Below, piece after piece: positions 24,186 through 31,251 of a stretch of DNA of 32,493 nt. The stretch spans positions 1 to 32,493 of the forward strand of contig NZ_JANXWG010000069.1 in NCBI RefSeq assembly GCF_025351285.1, in the 5' to 3' direction. Position numbers and translations under genes: made by a program. The notes under the pieces were generated by a model, which did not search any database, was not told where the DNA came from, and saw only the letters and a list, made by a program, of their open reading frames with translations. Origin of the DNA: Novosphingobium sp. GTDB lineage: Bacteria; Pseudomonadota; Alphaproteobacteria; Sphingomonadales; Sphingomonadaceae. The stretch's first letter is position 1. The number at the start of each line of letters is the position of its first letter.

Positions 24186-24935
24186 ATGACATTGCCGACA
24201 ACGCCCAGCTTTCGGCTCGATGGACGGCGCGCGCTGGTGACCGGCGCAGGCCGCGGCGTCGGACTGGCGTTGGCGGCCGCACTCGCCGGGGCGGGTGCGC
24301 GCGTCACACTCGTTGCTCGCAGCGCAGACGAAGTCGAAACAGCAGCCGAAGCAATGGGCGGCGATTGGGCAGTGCTCGACGTGTCTGATCTGGCTGCGGT
24401 GGAAAATCTCTTCGCCGCGCGGCCGGCCTTCGATATTCTCGTCAACAACGCTGGAACCAACCGGCCCAAACCCATGATCGAGGTGAGCGAGGCGGACTAT
24501 GACGCCGTGCTGGACCTCAATCTGAAGAGTGCCTTCTTCGTCGCGCAGCTGTGCGTCAGGCGGATGCTGGCCGAAGCAAAATCGGGAAGCCTCATCCATA
24601 TTGGCAGCCAGATGGGGCATGTCGGCGGAGTGAACCGCAGTCTTTATTGTGCGTCGAAGTGGGCGCTTGAAGGAATGAGCAAGGCGTTTGCGCTCGATCT
24701 TGCATCATACAATATCCGGAGCAACACGATCGCGCCGACGTTCATCGAAACCCCCATGACCAAACCGTTTTTTGACGATCCCTCATTCAAAGCGTCGGTG
24801 CTGTCGAAGATCAAGCTTGGGCGGATTGGCACGGTTGAGGATGTCATGGGCGCGGTAGTGTATCTTGCGTCAGATGCATCGGCCTTGGTCACCGGCACAA
24901 GCATCGTGGTCGATGGTGGCTGGACCGCAGAATGA
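24186..24935 (+). CDS. Short-chain dehydrogenase/reductase
   Basis: A 249-residue classical SDR. The NAD(P) glycine motif is TGAGRGVG (residues 19-26), NNAG lies near residue 87, and the catalytic Tyr154 and Lys158 are in YCASK, preceded by the serine of IHIGSQMG. The C-terminus GTSIVVDGGWTAE is canonical. ATG 24186 follows the HisD-like stop by four bases, and the stop overlaps the next start (ATGA). Its place after the alcohol dehydrogenase suggests a second oxidation or reduction of the same carbon skeleton. Confidence 0.93.
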   Translation: MTLPTTPSFRLDGRRALVTGAGRGVGLALAAALAGAGARVTLVARSADEVETAAEAMGGDWAVLDVSDLAAVENLFAARPAFDILVNNAGTNRPKPMIEVSEADYDAVLDLNLKSAFFVAQLCVRRMLAEAKSGSLIHIGSQMGHVGGVNRSLYCASKWALEGMSKAFALDLASYNIRSNTIAPTFIETPMTKPFFDDPSFKASVLSKIKLGRIGTVEDVMGAVVYLASDASALVTGTSIVVDGGWTAE

Positions 24936-27271
24936 TGTCCAAGTCCACTGCCGACTCGAATTCGCCAGAACTGGTGTCGATCCTCCAGACGATCGATGCG
25001 CGGCTTCGCTGGCTGGCGTCATGGACAATCCACAATGCCAACCATCTTCGCGAAAGCCGCGACGGGCTGAAAGTCGGCGGACATCAGGCGAGCTGCGCCT
25101 CGATCTCGACGATCATGACCGCGCTCTATTTTGCGGCGATAGGACCAAACGACCGGGTGGCGGTCAAACCACACGCCGGGCCGATCCTCCATGCGATCCA
25201 CTATCTGCTGAATCAGCAAAGTCTTGCGCAGCTTCAGGCATTTCGCGGTTTCGGCGGGATGCAAAGTTACCCGAGCCGCACCAAGGACGTGATACCCGTC
25301 GACTTCTCGACCGGTTCGGTGGGACTGGGCGTCGCGATCACGGCCTTCGCCTCGCTAGTACAGGATTACCTGGTCGCGCATGGCAAGCTGGCGAGCGACG
25401 ATACGGGCCGCATGATCGCGCTTATGGGCGATGCGGAACTGGACGAGGGCAATATCTACGAATGCCTGATCGAGGGCTACAAGCACGATATCCGCAACTG
25501 CTGGTGGATCGTCGATTATAACCGCCAGTCCCTGGACGCGACCACTGCGGATAGGATGTTCGACCGGTTCGATGATATTTTCGAGACCTGCGGCTGGCGG
25601 GTTCTTACCCTCAAACACGGCAAGCTGCAACGCGAGGCGTTTGCACGCCCTGGCGGCAAGGATATTGAGGAATGGATCGATCGGTGCCCGAATGCGGATT
25701 TCGCTGCGCTCACCTACCAAGGTGGTGCCGCATGGCGCGAGCGGCTAAATCATGATATCGGCGAGCACACTACGGTCAGGAAACTGATCGCCAGTTATGA
25801 CGATGCCGCACTTGCGCGTTTGATGACCAACCTTGGCGGCCATTGTATCGAGACGTTACTGGACGCCTTTGCCGTGGCAGCGGACGACACGCCGACGTGC
25901 TTCATTGCGTACACGGTCAAAGGCTACGGGCTGCCGTTCGCCGGGCACAAGGACAACCATGCCGGGCTCATGAACCCCAGCCAGATCGCGGCGCTGCGCG
26001 ACCAGATGGGAATTGCGCCCGGCCACGAATGGGAGCCTTGGGAGGGTCTGGGGGACAATTTGCGCGCATCGGTTGATGATTTCGTCGCTGCATCCCCGCT
26101 GCGCCACAAAGTGGCAAATCGCCCGTCCGCGCAGGTTCCGGTTCCGGACCGCTTGCCGGTCCCCGAGGGGGAAGAGCAAGCAACGCAGACCGCCTTCGGC
26201 AAGATCCTGCTCGACCTTGCCAAGTCGGGACATGAACTCGCCGATCACATCGTCACCACCTCACCCGACGTGACCGTCTCGACCAATCTGGGTGCCTGGG
26301 TGAACCAGCGCGGACTGTTCCGCCGTAAGGACATGACCGATGTCTTCGCTGCCGCGCGAATTCCGTCAGCGCAGAAGTGGGCAGCGCGCCCCGCTGGCCA
26401 GCACGTCGAGCTGGGTATCGCCGAAAGCAACCTTTTCCTCATGCTCGCCGCGGCCGGGATCGCCGCCCCACTGTTCGGGACGCGCCTGATTCCGGTCGGA
26501 ACCGTCTACGATCCGTTCATCGCTCGCGGGCTGGATGCGCTTAACTACGGTTGCTACATGAACAGCCGTTTCCTGCTGGTCGCCACCCCTGCCGGCTTGA
26601 CCCTGGGACCCGAAGGGGGTGCCCACCAGTCAATCAATTCGCCGCTGATCGGCATGGGGCAGCCAGGACTCACTTATTACGAACCCGCCTATGCCGATGA
26701 AGTTGCGCTGCTGATGGGCCATGCGTTTCGCCACATGCAGAGGGACGATGGCGGCGCGGTCTATCTGCGCCTGTCCACCCGCACTATCGCGCAAGTGCGC
26801 CGCAAAGATGCGCGCTGGGAAGATGGTGCGATCAAGGGCGGTTACTGGTTGCGGAAACCGGCACCGGGCGCCGAAGCCGCAATCGTCGCGACCGGGGCAA
26901 TTCTCCCCGAAGCTCTGGACGCATGGGAGCAGCTACTCGACGACGTACCCGGAATCGGGCTGCTCGTCGTGACATCGCCGGATTTGCTCCATCGCGGCTG
27001 GTCGTCGGCTCGCGCGGGACGCTGGAGGGGCGGCAGCGAGCCCGCGCACATTGCAACACTGCTGGGTGCACTATCGCCAACAGCGGGCCTCGTCACGGTG
27101 ATTGACGGAAGTCCCGGGACACTATCGTGGATCGGAGGCGTGCGTGGCAATCGCGTCTCGCCGCTGGGCCTCGACCGATTCGGTCAGACTGGAGACCTGC
27201 CCGACCTGTATCGCGAGTACCGGCTGGATGCGACTGCGATCCTTGATGCCGCAGCGGAGTTGTTCTTGTGA
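24932..27271 (+). CDS. AceE/transketolase-like thiamine-diphosphate enzyme
   Basis: A 779-residue ThDP enzyme resembling homodimeric pyruvate dehydrogenase E1 (AceE) and transketolases. The cofactor motif begins MGDAELDEGN (about 165) and ends at the asparagine of VDYNRQSLD. TVKGYGLPFAGHKDNHAGLM is AceE-like, and HVELGIAESNLFLMLAAAG carries the glutamate that activates the thiazolium. It is shorter than AceE (about 890) and no E2 or E3 gene is nearby, so it may decarboxylate or transfer two-carbon units from a 2-oxo acid rather than serve a classical complex. The ATG overlaps the SDR stop, and its stop overlaps the threonine dehydratase start. Confidence 0.87.
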   Translation: MMSKSTADSNSPELVSILQTIDARLRWLASWTIHNANHLRESRDGLKVGGHQASCASISTIMTALYFAAIGPNDRVAVKPHAGPILHAIHYLLNQQSLAQLQAFRGFGGMQSYPSRTKDVIPVDFSTGSVGLGVAITAFASLVQDYLVAHGKLASDDTGRMIALMGDAELDEGNIYECLIEGYKHDIRNCWWIVDYNRQSLDATTADRMFDRFDDIFETCGWRVLTLKHGKLQREAFARPGGKDIEEWIDRCPNADFAALTYQGGAAWRERLNHDIGEHTTVRKLIASYDDAALARLMTNLGGHCIETLLDAFAVAADDTPTCFIAYTVKGYGLPFAGHKDNHAGLMNPSQIAALRDQMGIAPGHEWEPWEGLGDNLRASVDDFVAASPLRHKVANRPSAQVPVPDRLPVPEGEEQATQTAFGKILLDLAKSGHELADHIVTTSPDVTVSTNLGAWVNQRGLFRRKDMTDVFAAARIPSAQKWAARPAGQHVELGIAESNLFLMLAAAGIAAPLFGTRLIPVGTVYDPFIARGLDALNYGCYMNSRFLLVATPAGLTLGPEGGAHQSINSPLIGMGQPGLTYYEPAYADEVALLMGHAFRHMQRDDGGAVYLRLSTRTIAQVRRKDARWEDGAIKGGYWLRKPAPGAEAAIVATGAILPEALDAWEQLLDDVPGIGLLVVTSPDLLHRGWSSARAGRWRGGSEPAHIATLLGALSPTAGLVTVIDGSPGTLSWIGGVRGNRVSPLGLDRFGQTGDLPDLYREYRLDATAILDAAAELFL

Positions 27272-28476
27272 ATGATGCGCTCATCTCGATCGACGATGTC
27301 CGTGCGGCGGCGCGGGCGTTTGACGGCAGGATCGAAAACACGCCGTTTCTGCACTCACAAACCCTGTCCGAACTGACCGGTGCCGAGATTTGGCTGAAAT
27401 TTGAGAATCTGCAGTTTACCGGAAGTTTCAAACAACGCGGCGCGCTCAACAAATTACTTTCGCTTTCGCCAGACGAGCGCTCCTGCGGGGTCGTCGCGGT
27501 GTCGGCTGGCAATCATGCGCAGGGAGTTGCCTATCATGCCGGACAGCTCGGCATTCCTGCAACGATTGTAATGCCGATCAACACACCCACGGTCAAAGCG
27601 CAACGTACGGCAAAATTTGGCGCGGAAGTTATTCTGTCTGGCGCCGATTTTGCCGAAGCGGCGCTCGCGATTCCCGATCTCATCTCGAGGCGAAACCTGA
27701 CCTTGGTGCATCCGTTCGACGACGATCTTGTGATTGCCGGTCAGGGCACAGTCGGGCTGGAAATGCTTCACGTTCAGCCCGAGCTTGACGCCGTGCTTGT
27801 CGCGATAGGTGGAGGCGGATTGATCTCTGGTGTCGCTACGGTTGCGAACACGCTTTGTCCGTCAATGGAGATTATAGGCGTTCAATCCGAACGCTATCCG
27901 TCGATGGCTCAGCACCTGGGTTACTGGAGTTTAGACGGAACTGGCGGCGCGTCCATCGCCGAGGGCATAGCGGTTCCTGTGCCGGGAATCCGAACTCGCG
28001 CTCACGTTGCGGCTCTTGTGGCCGACATCATGGTGGTTTCAGAAAACCAGATCGAAACCGCCATTGCATTGCTGCTGCAGATCGAGAAAACGCTGTGCGA
28101 GGGGGCGGGTGCTGCCGGACTGGCGGCAGTCCTGCAGGATCCGGCGCGATTCAAAAATCGCCGCGTGGGGTTGATCCTGTGCGGCGGAAATATCGATATC
28201 CGGTTGCTGGGCGCCATATTGCAACGGCAGATGGTCCGCGAAGAGCGCCTGTTCCGTCTTTCAATTCAGATCGCGGATCAGCAAGGGCAGCTTGGGCAGT
28301 TGTGCAGCGAGATCGGGCTCGCTGGCGGTAACATCAATGCGGTGGTGCATGACCGTACCTTCCTCTCGAACGATGCCAAATCGGCACGCGTCGAAGTTGA
28401 GATCGAGGTCGCCGACCCGCTGATGAGACCGTCCATCGAGCGTCGACTCGGCGAACTGGGGTTTGTAATCGAATAG
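27268..28476 (+). CDS. Threonine/serine dehydratase with C-terminal ACT domain
   Basis: A 402-residue PLP-dependent dehydratase. Lys55 in FTGSFKQRGA is the Schiff-base lysine. SAGNHAQGVA binds the substrate carboxylate, IGGGGLISGV the phosphate, and ILCGGNIDI is the C-terminal signature. An ACT-like domain follows (about 325-400, RLSIQIADQQGQLGQL). Members deaminate threonine or serine to 2-oxobutanoate or pyruvate, but relatives accept other beta-hydroxy amino acids. The GTG at 27268 overlaps the previous stop. As the last gene of the operon it would feed a 2-oxo acid to the ThDP enzyme. A biosynthetic ilvA elsewhere is likely. Confidence 0.92.
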   Translation: MNDALISIDDVRAAARAFDGRIENTPFLHSQTLSELTGAEIWLKFENLQFTGSFKQRGALNKLLSLSPDERSCGVVAVSAGNHAQGVAYHAGQLGIPATIVMPINTPTVKAQRTAKFGAEVILSGADFAEAALAIPDLISRRNLTLVHPFDDDLVIAGQGTVGLEMLHVQPELDAVLVAIGGGGLISGVATVANTLCPSMEIIGVQSERYPSMAQHLGYWSLDGTGGASIAEGIAVPVPGIRTRAHVAALVADIMVVSENQIETAIALLLQIEKTLCEGAGAAGLAAVLQDPARFKNRRVGLILCGGNIDIRLLGAILQRQMVREERLFRLSIQIADQQGQLGQLCSEIGLAGGNINAVVHDRTFLSNDAKSARVEVEIEVADPLMRPSIERRLGELGFVIE

Positions 28477-28599
28477 AGCGCGTCGCTCGATGCGGCGTTT
28501 CAGCGGGGATCAATCATCGGTTGCTTCTGGACAGTGGAATCGAGGTCTGCGAAAAGAGTAATCGCCATGTCAGGCGCGTCCGATTTGCAGTCGGAAAGT

Positions 28600-28639
28600 C
28601 TTACACAAGTCTTACACACTTGCACAAAACCTTACACAA
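28600..28639. promoter_or_regulatory. Integrase arm-type repeats beside attachment site B
   Basis: CTTACACAA (28600-28608), CTTACACAC (28611-28619), TTGCACAAA (28620-28628) and CTTACACAA (28631-28639) form a dense array 43 bases before attachment site B. They match the repeats at 10612-10632 beside site A and resemble those before the integrase. This is the arrangement of recombinase arm sites. Confidence 0.6.
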
Positions 28640-28681
28640 AAATTGCCCTTTTTAGAAAATATTATTAGTTATCAAACATTT

Positions 28682-28751
28682 AAGGTAGTCTCGTCCCACT
28701 CAAAATGCGGTTGCGCAAGGAGTGCCCGTTCGATTCGGGCCGGGGGCACCA
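28682..28751 (+). other. Attachment site: displaced 3' part of a second tRNA-Leu gene (site B)
   Basis: The same 25-base entry as site A, then a different tRNA-Leu 3' half: variable arm with GCGCAAGGAG, T-arm GCCCG-TTCGATT-CGGGC, acceptor strand CGGGGGC, then A and CCA ending at 28751. There is no 5' half and the anticodon stem does not pair, so it is a displaced fragment. The acceptor and T-arm differ from site A, so two different tRNA-Leu genes were hit. Confidence 0.75.
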
Positions 28752-28771
28752 TCTTCACATGAGCCAAAAGC

Positions 28772-28789
28772 AGCCCAGAACTGGGCTTT
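28772..28789 (+). terminator. Short hairpin after tRNA-Leu fragment B
   Basis: AGCCCAG (28772-28778) pairs with CTGGGCT (28781-28787), followed by TT. It is probably the old terminator of the tRNA-Leu gene. The T-run is short. Confidence 0.4.
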
Positions 28790-28844
28790 GGATCATGTTT
28801 GATCGGGGTGGAATGAACCCGAACGGGCATCACCCCAAACCTGC

Positions 28845-28905
28845 GAAATGACAGCCGAACGCCTGTCATGCTGGCCACCAAAATCCCGGACGGGATTCGG
28901 CCATC
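28845..28905. repeat. Two-hairpin repeat element, copy 2
   Basis: A diverged copy of 10881-10945, with CGAAATGACA, CGAACG and TGTCATGCTGGC preserved. The hairpins are TGACAG (28849-28854) with CTGTCA (28863-28868) and ATCCCG (28883-28888) with CGGGAT (28891-28896). Bases differ from copy 1 on both sides of the stems so that pairing is kept. Confidence 0.5.
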
Positions 28906-28989
28906 GCCAAACCCACACATGCTGCAGGGCAGCACTCCCCCATTGTTCATAACTGCGCGGCATCACGCGGGACCAATTGACATCAGCCG

Positions 28990-29033
28990 AATCATCATTA
29001 TTCTCACTGCAAATAGTGAGGATAATGATGATT
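28990..29033. promoter_or_regulatory. Long inverted repeat over the ribosome-binding site and start of the STAS-like gene
   Basis: Arms of 19 bases (28990-29008 and 29015-29033) are complementary except for one pair, with a six-base loop. The right arm contains the GTGAGG Shine-Dalgarno and both candidate ATGs (29025, 29028). It could be an operator for an autoregulator or an RNA hairpin that hides the start site. Confidence 0.65.
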
Positions 29034-29594
29034 CGGTATTCCATATTCGATATTGCCGCCAAAAGGGCGACCCTAGCGGGCAGCGCGATGGGGCGGCAGA
29101 TGCTTGCCAGCCTTATCGGCGAAACTGAGCCAGTAACCGCGCCGGTTGTTGCTTATCTCGATTTCGCAGGCGTTGACATCGCCACCGGCTCATTCCTGCG
29201 TGAGGCCGTCCTCGGCTTCCGTGACTTCGGTCGCAATGCCATTGGGATGCTGTATCCGGTCGTGGCGAACGCAAACGCAACCATAGAGGAAGAGCTTTCC
29301 GTATATCTCAAGGATCGCAATGACGCGATCTGGGCGTGTGCGCTGAGCGACGCGGGGAACGCTTCGCAGCCGCATATTCTTGGCGAACTGGATGCAGCAC
29401 AACAGTCCACCATGAAGCTCATTGCCCAGCATCACCGTATCTCGGCACCGGAACTGGCGAAGCTCCGCCCCGACGAGGGAATAGGGACAACCGCATGGAA
29501 CAACCGGCTCGCAACGCTCACCGCCAAGGGCATTTTGATGGAATTCAAGAGCGGTAAGACCAAGACGTTTGCGCCTGTGATGGAGGCGATTTGA
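29025..29594 (+). CDS. STAS-like (DUF4325-type) protein with C-terminal winged helix
   Basis: A 189-residue protein. Residues about 5-75 (SIFDIAAKRATLAG..., VVAYLDFAGVDIATGSFLREAVLGF) resemble the DUF4325 STAS-like domain, whose relatives are small partner proteins of GHKL ATPases. Residues about 125-185 (MKLIAQHHRISAPELAKLRPDEGIGTTAWNNRLATLTAKGILMEF) look like a winged-helix DNA- or protein-binding domain. ATG 29025 has GTGAGG upstream inside the long inverted repeat. It leads a three-gene overlapped operon. A GHKL ATPase gene lies close by on the other strand. The function is inferred as a regulatory switch and is not proven. Confidence 0.7.
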   Translation: MMIRYSIFDIAAKRATLAGSAMGRQMLASLIGETEPVTAPVVAYLDFAGVDIATGSFLREAVLGFRDFGRNAIGMLYPVVANANATIEEELSVYLKDRNDAIWACALSDAGNASQPHILGELDAAQQSTMKLIAQHHRISAPELAKLRPDEGIGTTAWNNRLATLTAKGILMEFKSGKTKTFAPVMEAI

Positions 29595-29944
29595 TGGGCG
29601 TCGATTTCATCCGCGAACAGTCTGGCAAACCGTGGCGCAAGCGCTGGGACAAAGGATTGGACCGCCTAACATCCCCTGGCCTGTTCGACGTTCAATTCAC
29701 CCATCGGCAGCGCATTGTGACCGCCGACCTTAGCGGCGGATCGACTTTGAAGGTTGGCGACCAAGTGGTTGTGCAATGCAACGGACAGGCGGTCATTGTG
29801 TGCAGCGGCCACCGGCAGGTCGGCGCAATTCAGGGGATTTCGGCAGATGTTCGCGCCGCCATTGATGGGTGCGGTGGGGTGGCCCTCGGCATGGTGGAGC
29901 GCGTCGGTTTGTTTGGCAACAATGCGGAGCTGAGTATCAGATGA
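29594..29944 (+). CDS. Small uncharacterised beta-rich protein
   Basis: A 116-residue protein that I do not recognise. The N-terminal 30 residues are basic (REQSGKPWRKRWDKGLDRL). The rest alternates short hydrophobic strands and glycines (RIVTADLSGGSTLKVGDQVVVQCNGQAVIVC, GVALGMVERVGLFGNNAELSI), suggesting a small beta-barrel. ATG 29594 overlaps the upstream stop (TGATG) with GGAGG upstream, and its stop overlaps the next ATG. Translational coupling to both neighbours implies a shared complex or pathway. Confidence 0.7.
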   Translation: MGVDFIREQSGKPWRKRWDKGLDRLTSPGLFDVQFTHRQRIVTADLSGGSTLKVGDQVVVQCNGQAVIVCSGHRQVGAIQGISADVRAAIDGCGGVALGMVERVGLFGNNAELSIR

Positions 29945-31251
29945 AAGACCCCCCTCAACAACACTCCCCCCGGCAAATGCCAAATACGCAAGCGTTATGG
30001 GACGATGCGGAAACCGCATCCGCGTCGCTCGGATGCTGGACCTGCGTGGATCGCGGCACCTGTGGCGGCGCGCACAAAGATTCCAGTTTTTTTGACTGCA
30101 ACGATTATTGTCGCTGTGCAGACAAGGCATCTTGCGATTTGGTGTGCCGAGGTAATCCGGCGGCATTCGTCGCTCGATGGCGTGAAATCGGCGGTTTCGA
30201 TTTGGCGACTGCGCGGCGAGCGCCCGAAATTAGTGTTGATCCGTTGCCGAGCATGGTCCCGCTGATCGAGCACAATTCAGCAAGGCACGGACGCCTCAAT
30301 TTCCCGATCGTCGCCATCCCACTCTACGCGCTCATCGACCTTGGCAACGCATCATTGAAATTCAAAGACCGTGAAGCTCTCTCCAACCAATTCGGCATCG
30401 CGTCGGAAGCGCGCATTGTGGTGTCGGGCGTTGGGCGCGACTCCGACATCGAGCGCTATTGGGGACTGCCGAACCGTGCCGAGTTGCTTGGTCAGCTCCA
30501 ATCGCTAGGCATCGCACTTATCACACCGCCTAATTTCAGCGTGCTAACTGACGTGCCGCGCACCGACAACTTGCACGCTATGAAACGGATATTATTGGCT
30601 TGGGTGGAAATGGCCGAGGCGGGGCTGCCCGCCTCGCTCCACGTCAACGCCCGCACCGAACGCGACTATCAGCGCTGGGCTGAACTGATTGCGGCTCGCC
30701 CCGAGATCCAATCCATTGCCGTCGAGTTTGCAACCGGGGCAGGGCGCGGTAGCAGAATCGATTGGCATGTTGCCCGACTTCGCCAGCTTGCCGCTGTCGT
30801 AAATCGCCCCCTGCGTCTTATGGTGCGAGGTGGAGCGAGGGTGCTGGAACCCCTTCGTCAATCATTTGATGCGGTCACGGTGATTGATACCGATGCGTTC
30901 CACAAAACTCGTTGCCGCAAGCAGGCTCACTTTACTGATTCCGGTAAACTGCATTGGCGCAGCCACCCAACAGCTGCTGGCGAGCCGCTTGACGGGTTGC
31001 TTCAACAGAACGTCGCTACCCTGCATAGCCACCATACCTATCTGGAACGTCTGCACGCAGATCGAAGGGTAGTGCGTTCAGGGCAAAGCCCCACCATTGC
31101 AAAACACGGATATGGACAGTCCGGCCAGCGGGGCAACTTGAGCCAAGACCGACGCGCCTTCGGTGAAATCGCGACCGGGTCTAAGGGTCAGAGCATGATC
31201 GCCACTGCGAAATCGCAGTTCGGCGTTGTGGCCAACAAGCGCACGAAATAG
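29941..31251 (+). CDS. Protein with eight-cysteine N-terminal cluster (DUF4417-like fold suspected)
   Basis: A 436-residue protein from ATG 29941 (ATGA overlap with the upstream stop). Residues 32-69 hold eight cysteines in the order CxxC-x5-C-x11-CxxxCxC-x5-CxxxC, suited to two zinc ions or two iron-sulfur clusters. The middle part (about 110-330) has RDSDIERYWGLPNRAELLGQLQSLGIALITPPNFSVLTDVPR and DYQRWAELI; from memory this resembles DUF4417-type alpha/beta barrels. The last 58 codons (31078-31251) are antisense to the GHKL gene and look less protein-like, so the natural end may be earlier or the 3' end may be altered. Confidence 0.7.
   Translation: MKDPPQQHSPRQMPNTQALWDDAETASASLGCWTCVDRGTCGGAHKDSSFFDCNDYCRCADKASCDLVCRGNPAAFVARWREIGGFDLATARRAPEISVDPLPSMVPLIEHNSARHGRLNFPIVAIPLYALIDLGNASLKFKDREALSNQFGIASEARIVVSGVGRDSDIERYWGLPNRAELLGQLQSLGIALITPPNFSVLTDVPRTDNLHAMKRILLAWVEMAEAGLPASLHVNARTERDYQRWAELIAARPEIQSIAVEFATGAGRGSRIDWHVARLRQLAAVVNRPLRLMVRGGARVLEPLRQSFDAVTVIDTDAFHKTRCRKQAHFTDSGKLHWRSHPTAAGEPLDGLLQQNVATLHSHHTYLERLHADRRVVRSGQSPTIAKHGYGQSGQRGNLSQDRRAFGEIATGSKGQSMIATAKSQFGVVANKRTK

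Larger units (their letters stand above)
10790..28706. mobile_element. Putative catabolic genomic island between two tRNA-Leu fragments
   Basis: The segment is bounded by tRNA-Leu 3' fragments A and B, which share an identical 25-base entry sequence in direct orientation. It carries a truncated gene at its left and a self-contained regulator, uptake and enzyme cluster. No integrase lies inside it; the one at 9041-10336 is just outside the left fragment. Either two related islands integrated next to different tRNA-Leu genes in tandem, or the 17.96-kb interval could move by recombination between the repeats. The exact left end is not defined by the sequence. Confidence 0.45.

Noticed and set aside
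28560..28640. A short CRISPR array (repeated CTTACACA words)
   Set aside because: Repeats are only nine bases with two-base or no spacers and no cas genes; they fit integrase arm sites.
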